From assembly GCF_963662255.1 (NCBI RefSeq), contig NC_085047.1, positions 51,086,006 through 51,150,005 on the forward strand: a stretch of DNA of 64,000 nt. Direction: 5' to 3'. The stretch's first letter is position 1, and the number at the start of each line of letters is the position of its first letter. Source of the stretch: Cinclus cinclus. Lineage: Eukaryota; Chordata; Aves; Passeriformes; Cinclidae. The notes below the pieces were generated by a model. That model was not told the origin of the DNA, did no database searches, and saw only the letters and a program-made list of their open reading frames with translations. Of the stretch, positions 1 through 11,523 are shown piece by piece. Made by a program: the position numbers and the translations under genes.

Positions 1-680
1 TGAGAGAGCCTTTTCTCACAGGTCCTGATACAACCCTTGTGTCCCACAAACCTATCAAGTCACCAACAAGCAATATCACCACCCCGATGTCTTACCGGAG
101 GAGCGCACATGAGGAAATATAGGTTCTTCAGAAAAGTTCAGCTCAGGCTGAAGCTGTATGAGAACAGCTCTAGCATGTTTCAGCTTCTTCTTGCAGCTCA
201 GTCTGAGATACTTCAATGTCTGTCATTACTCTCCTGGCCCTATATCTCACAGTTTTTAGGATATTTATCTATGTTACTCTTCTTATTTTACAGATGAGGA
301 TTTAAAGCACTTCAGAAGTACATAAGCAGGTTAGAGGTAAGGTTGATGTGAATTAGATGCCTGACACTTATCTGGCCATAAAATTAGGGTTATGCCACTC
401 CTCAGTTACCCCTAGAAATCTAGCCTGAACAATCCAAATTCCAACTTTCTAATACTTAAATGCATCAATCTACCATCCCTGAACTATGATGTAACACTAA
501 AGGCTGATAGGTTTCCACTGAGTGGCATCTGCAAAGCTTCTTCAGAGCTCAGAAATCAGATTACAGTAGGGTGCAAGGGTGCTACATTGGAAAGAACAGG
601 ACTATATTTGCAAATACGAGAAAAGATAACTTTTCATCTCACGTGGGAAATTCACGGTGAAACAAGAGCTCACATGTGAA
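1..680. other. unique non-coding DNA
   Basis: AT-rich sequence with no recognisable gene, RNA or repeat. Short open frames occur, such as an 86-codon frame beginning at 37, but none resembles a known protein and none shows a convincing exon context. I see nothing else to annotate here. Confidence 0.6.
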
Positions 681-781
681 CAACCTGGTCTAGTGAAATG
701 TATCCCTGCCCACTGCAGGGCAGTTGTAATCTTAAAGTCCCTTCCAACCAACACTGTTCTATGGTTTCACGATTCCATGAT
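681..781 (+). mobile_element. CR1 LINE, 3'-terminal fragment
   Basis: About 100 bp match the end of the CR1 3' untranslated region. In order I see 'caacctggtctagtg', a 'ccctgccca...gcagggc' block, 'cccttccaacca' and a terminal 'ttctatgg...attccatgat' octamer-like tail. CR1 is a non-LTR retroposon that inserts 5'-truncated copies and ends in short octamer repeats rather than poly(A). This copy keeps only the terminal part, carries no coding sequence and has several substitutions and small deletions, so it is an old dead insertion. It is read in plus orientation. Confidence 0.85.
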
Positions 782-3180
782 CTACAGCTTGCAGGGAGCA
801 GGTTAATACTTTAATTACTGTATTATCATCTCACTTCACCAGTGCAAGGAATCCGTGTAGAACACAGAAAAATTAAACTTGTCATATTCCCTAAGGAAAA
901 ATCCCTGTGCCATTTAATAAAGACAGATAGAATTTTCAGTAACCTTTCATGCTTTTAGGTAGAGGTCTAATGGTTTACCCCTTCCCCATTCACTCTGTAG
1001 TACTTTTCCAGAATAATTCCAATAATAATGCAACAGCAATTGCACTATGCAGCTGTAAAATTACCATTTATAGTACAAATATATAATAAATAAACCATAA
1101 GAATACAATAAATTTATGTGTTTTACTGCACTGTGGTTTATACTCGTCAATAAATCCTGATAATAAGGTTTTCAAAAGTGGAATTTCATTGGAATTATTT
1201 TATATCATGCCATATAATTTGCGTTAGAGACAAGGTTATGTTTTGGAAGGAAGGGAAAAATAAAACTGTCAAAGTGTTATTTCAATAGTCCTAAACCTTT
1301 TGTGGAATATTGTGGTACTAACAATATTGCAATAAAATATGGACCTTTTAAACTACAGTGGCTAAATGTAATTTAAATGTCAATAGAAAAAGATCTTTCC
1401 CAAGTAGTTCCTTTATGTGTAATTTTTTACCCTTGGTGAATAATAGTCAAATGATGTCCATTCATGCTCTGACTTCTTAGAGAATTTGAAAGTGAGAAGC
1501 CTGATTATTTATGGACATGAAAAAAAAAATCTTATATGCTGAAAGATTAAAAGAGTGTGACTGTTTACCTTGGAGAGCAGATGAATAAGGAAGGGTTATG
1601 CAAAAAGGGTATAAAATCAGGGGTTATACAAAAATAGGAAATTGAGAATTACTATTCACTCTACACACAGCACAAGATAGGGAGATTAATAAAAAAGAAG
1701 GAATAAAAAAGAAAGAAGGCAATCTGAACTGATATTGCCACAGGACACTGGTATCAGGAGACAAGTTGGAGCTAGAATCTTATCTGACTACTCACTGCTA
1801 TCACCACAGATTTGGAAAAGAATTCTCCAGAATGGAATAAATGAAACCAAACTAAAGACAGTGCTACGAAAAGGCTTTTTCCTGGTTAGACGATCAGCTC
1901 ATACAGATTTTCCTTCTGAGCTACTGACACTTCTCTTACTCAGACATAGTCTGTGATTGTATAAAATGTTTTTTTCAATGACTACAACAATTGTTTTGTT
2001 CTCTACTGCAACCAAATTCCGCACAGCCTAGCTGGGAGGCTTCTCATCAGCTTTTTATCTTCAGCAAGGCTGCATTTCCCAAGAAAAAAAGGTGTGTTAT
2101 TCCAACAAGGAGTTAGGAAGCTATGTCCCCCTTGGGTGAATGGATTATGCTGAATTCCTTTCCCAAATTAATGGGACACTGGCAAAACTGGTAGATCCAA
2201 GATTTATAACAGGTTCATCAAGCACAAAACTTGACAGGTCTGGGAACAGTTCCTGCATTAGTATTTTTTACATCTAGGTATCATCAGAGCTAGGTGTACA
2301 ACACAAGTTTCCTCACACAAATAACAAGAAGGTAGCTGTGCAAACAACAAGAGGGAAATCAGAGTTTGCAGTGCAGGACAGAGCTTTGTGCAATGTGCTG
2401 CACTCCACATACTCTTTAAGCTGCAGGGGCCACCGAAGCAGCCTGCACACCAAGACAGCAGGCATGAAGGGACACAATAAAGACCTTAGGAGTAGGAAAT
2501 GTCCTGAGGGACTCCCACTTCAGAGCAATTAGACACTCTATCAGGCAGCCATTACTCTTCCTGAAAGTCTAGCATAAAATTGACTCCCTGGGGAATTCCC
2601 CCATTCTATAGACTTCCAAGGAACCCCTTCTGATAACAGGGTGTACAGCACAGTCGGGCATTTAAACATAAGAATGCAATGAGATTTGGATGCCATGTGG
2701 TTTAAACATTTGAAAGTTTCAGACATAACACTAATAACACTGCAAAGATGTTTAACAGACCTAACTGATGCTGAAAATCCCATCCATGTTATATGGTCCA
2801 GTAATGTGATAAAAAAAAGAGATTCAGGTCTTCCTTTGAGCATACTCTTGAGATTTTTGATTGCTCTTTATCGTCATCATAATTCCTATTTACTGCTGTT
2901 CCTTTTCTCCTTCCCTTCCTATGTCTTCCACTCTGAAGTTACTTAAAACTAACTTTCTGTCATTCATTTCTCTGACATCTTTGCTAACCACTGTCCCCCA
3001 TGCCCCCTCAGTTTATACAACCTTACTCCAAACTAGTTTGTTTCCCATTTTTTGCCACCTTCCTTTCAAATTCCTGAAACACAATTTAAAATCCCTCCTA
3101 ACCAAAAAAATCTCTCTTTATCTTCAAATATCACTTTGAAGCTACTTTTCTCCTTAGCTTACAAGTGATTTGTATAATTA
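782..3180. other. unique AT-rich non-coding DNA
   Basis: Long AT-rich stretch with runs such as the A/T-dominated part at about 1075-1130 and an A9 run near 1521. I see no exon-like reading frame. A short stretch at about 2560-2620 has wording faintly like a CR1 reverse strand ('gactccctgggg'), but the match does not extend and I do not call it. Overlapping open frames of 60-100 codons at 2541-3139 are on both strands and resemble nothing known. Confidence 0.55.
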
Positions 3181-3230
3181 CAGTTTGTGATGACACTAAT
3201 ACAAACTTGCAGTTTGTGATGACACTAATA
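3181..3230. repeat. 29-bp tandem duplication, two copies
   Basis: The 21-base block starting 'cagtttgtgatgacac' occurs identically at 3181-3201 and 3210-3230, with 'caaacttg' between them, giving a period of 29 bp. A degraded echo of the spacer ('aaacaatagcttg') follows the second copy. No function is evident. It looks like a recent slippage or unequal-exchange duplication. Confidence 0.9.
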
Positions 3231-4299
3231 AAACAATAGCTTGCAACCTACGTCTCATCCTGAGGCACTTTAAATGGTTATAAAAACTGGAGAGAAAATT
3301 ATATAAAGGGATCACTTCATCCATGGGTGAAATGCAGCTGCATTAGGATGAAATGCAACAGCTGCACAAAAGAATATTGTAGCAGTTTATGACAAGAAAC
3401 AAGGAGAATACTTTTTCCAGCTGAAACCACTAACAGGATTTATGAGATAGAATAAATTTTGCATTTTATATATACATATATATACAGAGGGACCTGACAA
3501 AGACATCAGGCTCTCCTCCCTTTAATCTTGAGAAAAATACTCTCGTATTGCTAAATGTACAAAAGTGATTAAGAACTTGGTTCCCTTAACATCCTCCTCC
3601 TTCCCCATTAGGATTTATATTCCTTTTCTTGCCTTCTGATGACCCCCATGAGTCTTGGCTTCATATAAATTTAGAGGACAGAGTACCATCCATTCATTCT
3701 TCAGTACCACACTGCCCATCCCACCTATTTGGCCTGTCATTCAAGAGCTGAGAACTGCTGACTTGAGAATTAACAGAGCTCTTATACATTAGTACTGTAT
3801 GCCCACTGAAAAATGTGTTTGGATAATGGTCTGGAAAATGCAAGTCTTTAAGGACTCTAATATAAAGTATAGGTAGAGAAGAGGTAACAATCCCATCCCT
3901 TGGCATCCATTTAAAAACTTCTGGTGACTCCGAGTTACTATGGGACAAATTTTGAAAACAGACTCTTCTTTTACAAGTTTCTGCCTTTGGGTTCCCAAGC
4001 TAAGAGATCTAGGCAGCATCTAAACTTCCATGTATTTTGGACCAAAGAGTGGCCTGAAGATTGGAATAGCTGCTGAGCTAAAAGGGAAATGTTGAGTTCA
4101 GCTGGTGTTTTGAAAACTCCTTTCTCCCTAGATGTGTTATAAAGCGATTTTTGCAATGTACAATTTCTAGTCCAATACCTACAGACGTTATTAATAAGTA
4201 GTCAGTGAAACTGCAGCTATATGTACCTATTCATGCTGTATATTTCTGTTATATATTTTTGTCATGTGTCTTTGACTGAATCACTGTTGTTGAAGAGTG
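3231..4299. other. unique non-coding DNA
   Basis: AT-rich unique sequence. It contains a short AT dinucleotide patch at about 3465-3486. Open frames on the minus strand between 3694 and 4156 overlap one another in different frames and have no family resemblance, so they are treated as chance. Confidence 0.55.
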
Positions 4300-4942
4300 A
4301 AGAGCCCAAAGACTACAAAGCAGCTTTGCAGAAAACAATCTGGGCGCTTGGTGGACACCAAGAGAACATGAAGTAGCCATGTGCCCTTCTGCCAAGGAAG
4401 GCAGACAGCATGCTGTGCTGCACTAGGAGGGGTGACTGCAGGTGAAGGGAGGTGAGGTCACATCTGTGCTGGGTCCAGTTATAGGTTCTCCAGTAAAAGG
4501 AAAATATAGTTTTACTGGAGTGAGTCCAGCACAGGGCTATGAAGATGATTAAGGGCCTAGAGCATCTGAGAGATGAAGAAAGGCTGAGAGCTGGGACTGT
4601 TCAGCCTGGGGAAGAGAAGCCTCAGTGGAATCTCATCTGTGAGTATAAACATCTGAAGGAAGGGTGCAAAGAGGGTGGAGCCAGGATGTTCCCAGTGGTG
4701 CCCAGTGACAGGCACACATTGACACACAGAAGGCTCTGTACATCATTAAACTTTTTTCCTGAAAGGGTAACAAAGAAGTGGTACATGTTCCTCAGGGAGC
4801 TGGTGGAGGCTTCATCCTTGGAGATATTCAAAAGCTACCTGGACACAGCTGGCTATAGCTTGGTGGCCTTGCTTGAGCAATTGGGTTGGACAAGACGACC
4901 TCCAAATGGTCTTTCCTACCTCCACCTTTCAGTGACTGACTG
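4300..4942 (+). mobile_element. CR1 LINE, ORF2 C-terminal end plus 3' UTR
   Basis: This is a 5'-truncated CR1 copy in plus orientation. Consecutive landmarks match the CR1 consensus: the end of the ORF2 region ('cttggtggacaccaag', 'tgtgcccttctg', 'ctgcactaggaggg', 'gaagggaggtgaggtcaca'), then 'ggagtgagtccagcacaggg', 'aagatgattaagggcc', 'gctgggactgttcagcctgg', 'ggtgcccagtgacagg', 'tccttggagatattcaaaag', and finally 'ggttggacaagacgacctcc' with a decayed octamer tail. A 145-codon frame at 4539-4976 runs through the 3' UTR part and is not a gene. The reverse-transcriptase region is missing and the copy is heavily mutated, so it is inactive. The 5' edge is uncertain by tens of bases. Confidence 0.92.
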
Positions 4943-7040
4943 TTTCAAGAAGTGTGTAAAAATAACTCTGAACTGATCCAGCAGTAAGGAGTAAGGTATC
5001 TCCATCAGCAACATCATACTATCCTTAGTGAAGAATTTCAGATGAAGATTCGCTGTAAGCTCCTCTACACCTCTTTTCATCTTGAGGAAAACTAGCAGTA
5101 TTGATTTTTGAACCCAGAAAGTCACAGGAAGGTCAAGAATGACACCAAAAAGAGGAAACAGCTAATAGGAAGTATATATGTATCAATTCCAACTACTACT
5201 ACTGGAAACTTGCCACAGCTTTATACTTGGAATTATAAGTTTTATTATCTTTGTAGCTGGACCAACTCTGTTATTAGATTGTTAATACTTTAATCATTAG
5301 AGCAGTAAATTGTTCAATCTGTACACAAGGTATGTTTCTTCACTGTACATAAAGTGCCCAAGGTATTTTGTCTGCTGCTCTGCCCTTGAGATCTGGTTTG
5401 AATTTGGATGCAGCAGATGGACCCCACTACATGTAGCTTGCAGCTACCCTCTGTCCTTGCAAGGTTTTGAAAAAGGTCATCTCTTGCAAGGCTAGAGGAG
5501 ACTTCCAGACAGCCTCAACTTGAGCAGCATATGAGATGTTTCTGGAATGCCCTGACATTCAGAGGTCTCCCTAGAGGATGTACTGCTGGTCTGACCATTA
5601 GTTTTGGCTCTCATGTGTATTCATAACTCCAATTAAATACAAAGATTTAATGTCTCTGAAAGTCAGGGTTTTCAAGCTCAGTATCCTAAACTGGATGTCA
5701 AGTTTCAGACTTCAATGCCTTGCTTAGATTTTCCACAATACTCAACGTGGTTTGCATGTATACAGTACTGAAATTAATTGGTCAGACAGTAATTGGAGCT
5801 TGGCAGATGAAAGGCACTATGGAATGCAGGAGAACACTTCATGTTATAATTTGAGTGAGAATGTAAACAATACCCCAAAAGATAGATGTTGTCATCATAA
5901 AATTTCTCTCTGAATTATGCAGATAAGTAGAACAAAACGTAATTCCTTATCAACATATTAATTATTCTTTGATTATGCCCTTCATGTTCTGTAGATGTTC
6001 AAATTACATATGGGCAATCAGATATACATCAGAGAAACTCTACCCATCTGAGGTGGTCTTCATGCTGTGAATTTATATTAAACACTGAACATTAATATGA
6101 AAGTAACTCCCCTTGGAGATAATACTTTGATGTATTAATAAAAAAGACTTCACAGTTCTTGTTTACCATAAATTAAGATTAAAACACTTTCCTTTGCAGT
6201 TCTGTGTGAGATGAGTAATTTGTAGTGCAAGGAACGTTAATAAAACATGGCACATATTCACACACAATATTCACAAATATTATGTATTTGTGAATTGCAT
6301 AAATATCACAAATAAACACAAATATTCAAAACTGAGGTCCAAATCGATGTCTTGTGCAGAGTGAATGCAGTGCAAAGTGCTGAGCTCTCACCTGGTGTTA
6401 TCAGTGTTATCTGCTGTTATCAGCTGATTAACACTGTAAGCAGATCTGTCTTTAGATCCCACGGTTTCCATATTACCTCTTTTCATGCAAGGGCCTATGG
6501 AGAAAGACGTCCTGTGCATTTCTTCCGAAAAAGAAGGACCCCAAACAGCAGATGGTGACTTATTCACACAGTTTGTAAGAAACTGTCATCTACTGAAAAT
6601 CCAGAAACAGGAGGGCTGACATTATCCTGAAAGTACAGGCAAGACCTGTACCTACAAACTCAGATGTCTTTTTCTGATTCACAACCATCCCACTATTGTT
6701 GCCATTGAAGTATATCAACATGATTAACATTTCATCATGCCTCGAGACTCTAAGGAAAGGTCATTTATAAAATGAAGGCTAACTTTCTTTGTGGATAGCT
6801 ACTGTTTTATTATGATTATTTATGAGAAGATCAAGCGCCCATGTCTATTTAATGCTTTATTCCAGCTGCTATTTTCTGTAAGAACTTTACTAAGGAAAGC
6901 TACCATGATGTCTTTTATGACTATGAAGGAATGAATATTCTGTAAATTAATACTCAGCACAAATTATTATTTTCTTTCATTGGACATTCTGAACTTGATC
7001 TACCTTCCTTTTTGGAGCTAGATTGATCCTGTGTCAGTGC
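4943..7040. other. unique AT-rich non-coding DNA
   Basis: No gene or interspersed repeat recognised. The stretch at 6240-6335 is locally repetitive in the words 'cacaaata' and 'aatattca' and holds a perfect 11-bp inverted repeat (6269-6279 with 6285-6295, 5-base spacer). Confidence 0.55.
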
Positions 7041-7118
7041 CAGATTTGATGTGATAAGCTGGCTCTGCCCTGGGCAGGGGTCAAGCCAGATGATCTCCAT
7101 TGTTTGATGGTTCCACTC
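7041..7118 (+). mobile_element. probable CR1 3'-end fragment, degraded
   Basis: About 80 bp resemble the CR1 terminus: 'ctctgccctgggcagggg' followed by 'agccagatgatctccat' and 'tgatggttccact'. The order and spacing fit the CR1 3' UTR in plus orientation, but the usual 'cccttccaac' block is damaged and the octamer tail is not clear. It is likely an old fragment, with chance similarity not excluded. Confidence 0.5.
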
Positions 7119-10100
7119 ATTTTTAAAATTATTTCAGTGATGAAAGAAATAGCATATGCTTACAGAAAGATGTTATTGTGAACTAAATTTTACCCTTTGC
7201 TTTGACTGTGCAGTGCTGTAAGAACAGTGGAGTCACATCAGTGTGTGTTTCAGTATGATCTAGTCCAGAGCCACTAATTACATGGCTGTGTTCTAATCTT
7301 TGTAGAGTCATGAGAAAAAACCAAAGAGATTAAAGGAAACAATTACTCACCTACTAAAAAAAAACCATCTTTCCTCACTCTGTTTTCACAAAACCACCCA
7401 TTTTTACAGAAGTGCCTTTCAAACACTTTTCTCCAACATGTAAACAGTATTAACGTGGGAAAGTCAAATTAAGGTTCCTTTTTAGAGAGCAGTGAGCTAC
7501 TGCTCAGACAGCTGTTCAGTTTCCATCATCCATCACATGATGGAAATTTTATTTCATTTTACTGAATGGATACTGATAGCTTTCTATGTCCAAAGCCAGA
7601 ATTTTAAGGGCATTTAAATTTCTGAACTGGTAGGGTACCAATTTTCAAAGACGTTCAAAGTATTTAACTCTCATTTACCTCCTCAAGCACACTGGATTAT
7701 GATTTACCCAGTCCTGTCTTCTACTACCAGGTGGCTGCAGACATTTTTCGTGCACTCCAGCACATACACATCTAAATGTTTTTTGAACATCCAAAGGGAT
7801 GATACAGAGACAACAGTTTTACTAATGAACTCAAGTATTTTGGATATGTGAACTAACAAATTTCCATTACTTTCTTCACCCAAATAATTAGATTTTTTTT
7901 TTGTTCATTCCCTTTTACAATGAAAGCTGCAGTACATATGGCTACAGAGCAACGCACAGAAAATTGGCTAAAACAATTCTTACATGATAGCTGTACATAA
8001 ACATTTATTCATTCATACTAGAGGAAAGAAGGAACAGACAACTTGGCTATGATGGTATAGTTATTATTTTTAGCCTTTTGGCTGAAGCCTTTAGTTTCCT
8101 TTCCATACATTTTTAAATAGAAGGCTGTGGGGGTTTTGTGTGCTCCTCCAAGCAGAGAACACACTTTTAATGTAGCAAAAATTCTGATTTTCCATTCTGC
8201 AGCTCACCTAGGTCTATTTCCATCTAATAAGCCATTGTACAAAATAACTGTTTCCTATAAGAGGAAATTCTGCTATGACAGAAGTAACACTGGCTATCCA
8301 TAGCACTGACACTTCTCATTTCCTTACCCTTGTTACACTGCAGAGCAAATGGGAGCCAGATTCATAGGAACCCTGTAATTACTTGACAATAATCATTACC
8401 AGCAATGAAGCAGAATTAGCAAAGAACAAATTAGCACACCACCCAGGACTAACAACACTCTACACATTTTCCCCATTATTTTTAGTTACAAGCAGGAAAG
8501 ACATAAATTGCTCCTTTATCAAATAGCATGAAAGAGCTTAAATAAGTTAGATGTTTGCAGTTATCACTCTGTAAAGCTGGACTCTGGCTTTCAGCTATGT
8601 TCCATATATCAGCTTGGAAGAAGACAACAGGAAGGCTGGAGACCTACCAGTGCTTGCTCCCTGCCAGTGTCAGAGAGTGGCATCTGTGGGGTACCTGTCA
8701 GGAGACACCAAAGCTACCAAAGAAGCACAAGCCTTATGTTTTCATGTCAATGTCTCTTGCAGGATAACAGGAGGGAATACAGAAGGGCTGGCTCTGCAAA
8801 TATCAGTGAAATACGGACCTGTCATTTTTTAACTTGCTGGATGAATTTCAACTATTTCTTAATCTTCCAATGGTTGATGGGAAGTCACTTGGACAGTTTC
8901 AGTTGCCATCTCATGGATGGAGTCCCTTTGCTCTGACGGCTGGAAAGCACATTCCCATTCATCTGAATAATTACTGAGTCATGACTGTGGGCAAAGATGG
9001 TTTGGTCTCTAGCAGCTAGATATTTGGAAAGTAAATTACTAATCTCTTGCCCAGCTAGACTTTCACTGGGAAACAAGACACATCACTTAATCCTTACACT
9101 TCAGTTTAAAAATGGAAAAAATATTCTTCCCACCTTAGGAAGCAAAATTGTTAGACTACATATGCTGAAGTGTGTATTATGCTCAAAATATGCTCCAAAT
9201 TCATGAGGGCCACATAGTTATCTTGCATGAGCTCGTCTTCTCTTACCACTTTAATGAACAGGTGGCCTCTTAAACTGGAAAGATTTTTTTTTTTAGTGCT
9301 ACTAAAGATTTAGTCCAGCCGTTGGCTGATCTCTAAATTTACTTATTTCACAGTGTCCTCTGCCCACAGACAGACACAAAACACTTGCTTGTCAGCAGAT
9401 ATTACCCAGTTAGAATCAGAAGTTGCCTTAAGCCATGACCTGATTTGGGATCAGTTAGAGAGCATTCACCAGGAGATCAATGAATGTAAGCCCATGCCAA
9501 AATTTAAGGTCGGTTTAGTCCAGGAGAGAGGCTAGCGAAGTAAAAATAAACGAATAAAAATCATGGGTTTTTATAAAAAAACTGAGAAAAGTGCTGAAGT
9601 ACATGCTTGAAATATTTCCTCTGAACTCCACAGTGCAGCTGGCACACCACGCGTTTAACACTTGGTGCCTGCTCAACGTGTGCTACGTGGATGCACCAAG
9701 CCTGCACACACACACTTGCCAAGCAGAATGACAGAGGTAATGTGACTGTTTCTGAAAAATGAAGTGTTTATGGCTTGCTCAGTTTCAGAATATGTTTCAT
9801 AATCTTCAACACTCACAATGTGTCACTCATGGGCTTGCAACATATTCCCTCTGAACAGAAGCTGCTTTGTGCTCATCACTGAAGAAGCATGTGCTGTGCA
9901 ATTGCCATACTGTATTTTGGCAGTAGCTGTTAGAAGTAAATTTACAGAGGATTAAGGAGATGGAAGGCAGCATGCCTCACACTGTAATTCTGCAAATCAT
10001 TAAAACACCCTGCTTGAAGAAGAGATGAGAGATGGCAGCTATTCAAAATCTTGGGGCCTGAGGCTCAATTTCTTTTGACCAAATTTGCATTTGGTCCTTG

Positions 10101-10872
10101 AGAAGTCTCTGAACAACAACAGCCACCCTTGCCCAGAAGAAGTGTGTGAGGACATCTCCCTCCTTTGGAAGTCACCTTCAGCGCAAGGTGGGAGCTGTCC
10201 CCAGGGGCACAGAGACACTCAGACCTGCTCCAGAGGGAAGCTTCTGCCAGCTGCTCTGCTGCCTCTGGGATCAGCCCTTCCCCATCTCCAGATGTGCTCC
10301 ACGAAGTACAGGATGCCAGGGCTGCCCTGGGTTTATGTCCCCTCAAGGCCAGGAGAATGAAAGTATGTGCTGAGGACATGAGACATTTTTGGCTGTCCAG
10401 AGCTACAATAATGACATACAGATAACGCAGATAAACACAAAGATTGAAATTTGGTTGTGTATACTTTGAAGGAAGCTTTTTCCTCCAAGCATATTCTTTT
10501 TCTAGACTTGACCTTGCTCTGCACTTTTAAGAATCTGACATTTTTTGATTGTTTATTTCACTTTGAGATTTTGGCAGGGTGTAGCCTCAGATATGCCAGA
10601 AGTATGATGAGATAAGTTATTCTCCAGACAGAAACAGAAGCAGAAATCAGGCAGTTGCCTACAAAAGATAGCTTCTCCTACAGATTTTGCCATAAAAAAT
10701 GCCTGGCTCAATTTTTGAAAGCAGAAGACTAAATCTGACTATGAAATATCATCAAAATGACAGTTAAAGACATCACATAACCACCTTAGAGCCCACATAT
10801 TGCTCTGAAACCACTGGTTAAAACTGAAGACTTGATAAAGGTATTTTGATTTAGGAGATGGGCTGTATCTGG
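7119..10872. other. unique non-coding DNA
   Basis: Mainly AT-rich unique sequence. It holds a perfect 9-bp inverted repeat with a 7-base loop at 7521-7545. A slightly GC-richer patch at 10120-10350 is open in several frames on both strands at once (frames of 75 to 104 codons), which is what low stop-codon density alone produces. I recognise no protein in any of them. Confidence 0.5.
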
Positions 10873-10931
10873 CAGGGAGTGTTGGAGTTTAAAGTTTCTC
10901 ATTAAGTTTTTCCTGATGCTTTGCATTTTGC
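10873..10931. repeat. short dispersed duplication, copy 1
   Basis: A segment starting 'cagggagtgttggagttt' and continuing 'aaagtttctcatt' to 'tgatgctttgcatttt' recurs about 600 bp downstream at 11477-11523. Copy 1 contains an extra ~11 bases ('aagtttttcct') before 'gatg' relative to copy 2. The element is not a family I recognise. Confidence 0.8.
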
Positions 10932-11476
10932 AGTGTTATTTTACACCGTAATGGTAGTTAGAAGCCCATTATCCACAGTATTCTGCGGCCATGGCATTAG
11001 GCTCTGAATTACTTATTGCTAAGGAATCAAATTGGTGTACTGAAAATTACAGTTCCATATTTTCTGGCACAGTTTCATCTTTAAGGACAAACAATAACCC
11101 AAACAAATCAGCCTGGAAGTCACTGCATTACCTGCACTGAAAGATGTGCAGGGAAGGCAACACTGCCAAAAGGTGAAAATTGTAATTGTGATGCTCCATT
11201 TGCTGACACTGATTTTGGGAAAAGAGCTGGGGCGTTCATTAATCTTTCCATAGCTACAAGCCAAAGTCAATTTGAGGCTGCTAAAAGCAGCCTTAAAACG
11301 GAGACTACAAAGCTCCCATTTGTTGTATGTATTTCAAAGAATTTCCTTCATTCATTGTTTACCAATCTGGCTTTCCTCATTGGAGGTGGAAAAACATAAT
11401 GAATGCTTATCACCTGCAAGCTCAAATCCCACTGGAAAGCTCTTTTTCAGGAAAATGTTATTGTGATGAGGACTTT
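10932..11476. other. unique DNA between the two duplicated segments
   Basis: About 545 bp of unremarkable sequence separates the two copies of the short duplication. Open frames at 11019-11270 (minus) and 11272-11466 (plus) resemble no known protein. Confidence 0.5.
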
Positions 11477-11523
11477 CAGGGAGTGTTGGAGTTTTAAAGT
11501 TTCTCATGATGTTTTGCATTTTT
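11477..11523. repeat. short dispersed duplication, copy 2
   Basis: This copy carries the same opening 'cagggagtgttggagttt' with one added t, then 'aaagtttctcatgatg' and 'ttttgcattttt'. It is in the same orientation as copy 1 and lacks the internal ~11-base segment present there. The pair could be a local segmental duplication or two fragments of an unrecognised repeat. Confidence 0.8.

Noticed and set aside
2555..2625. Possible minus-strand CR1 ORF2 piece ('gactccctgggg')
   Set aside because: Similarity limited to one short word. Flanks do not align.
4488..4520. Perfect 11-bp inverted repeat around 4499-4509
   Set aside because: Explained by the CR1 consensus, which has 'cagta...tactgg' at this place. 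It is not an independent structure.
4539..4976. 145-codon frame on the plus strand
   Set aside because: Lies within the CR1 3' UTR and contains its diagnostic blocks. CR1 does not encode protein there.
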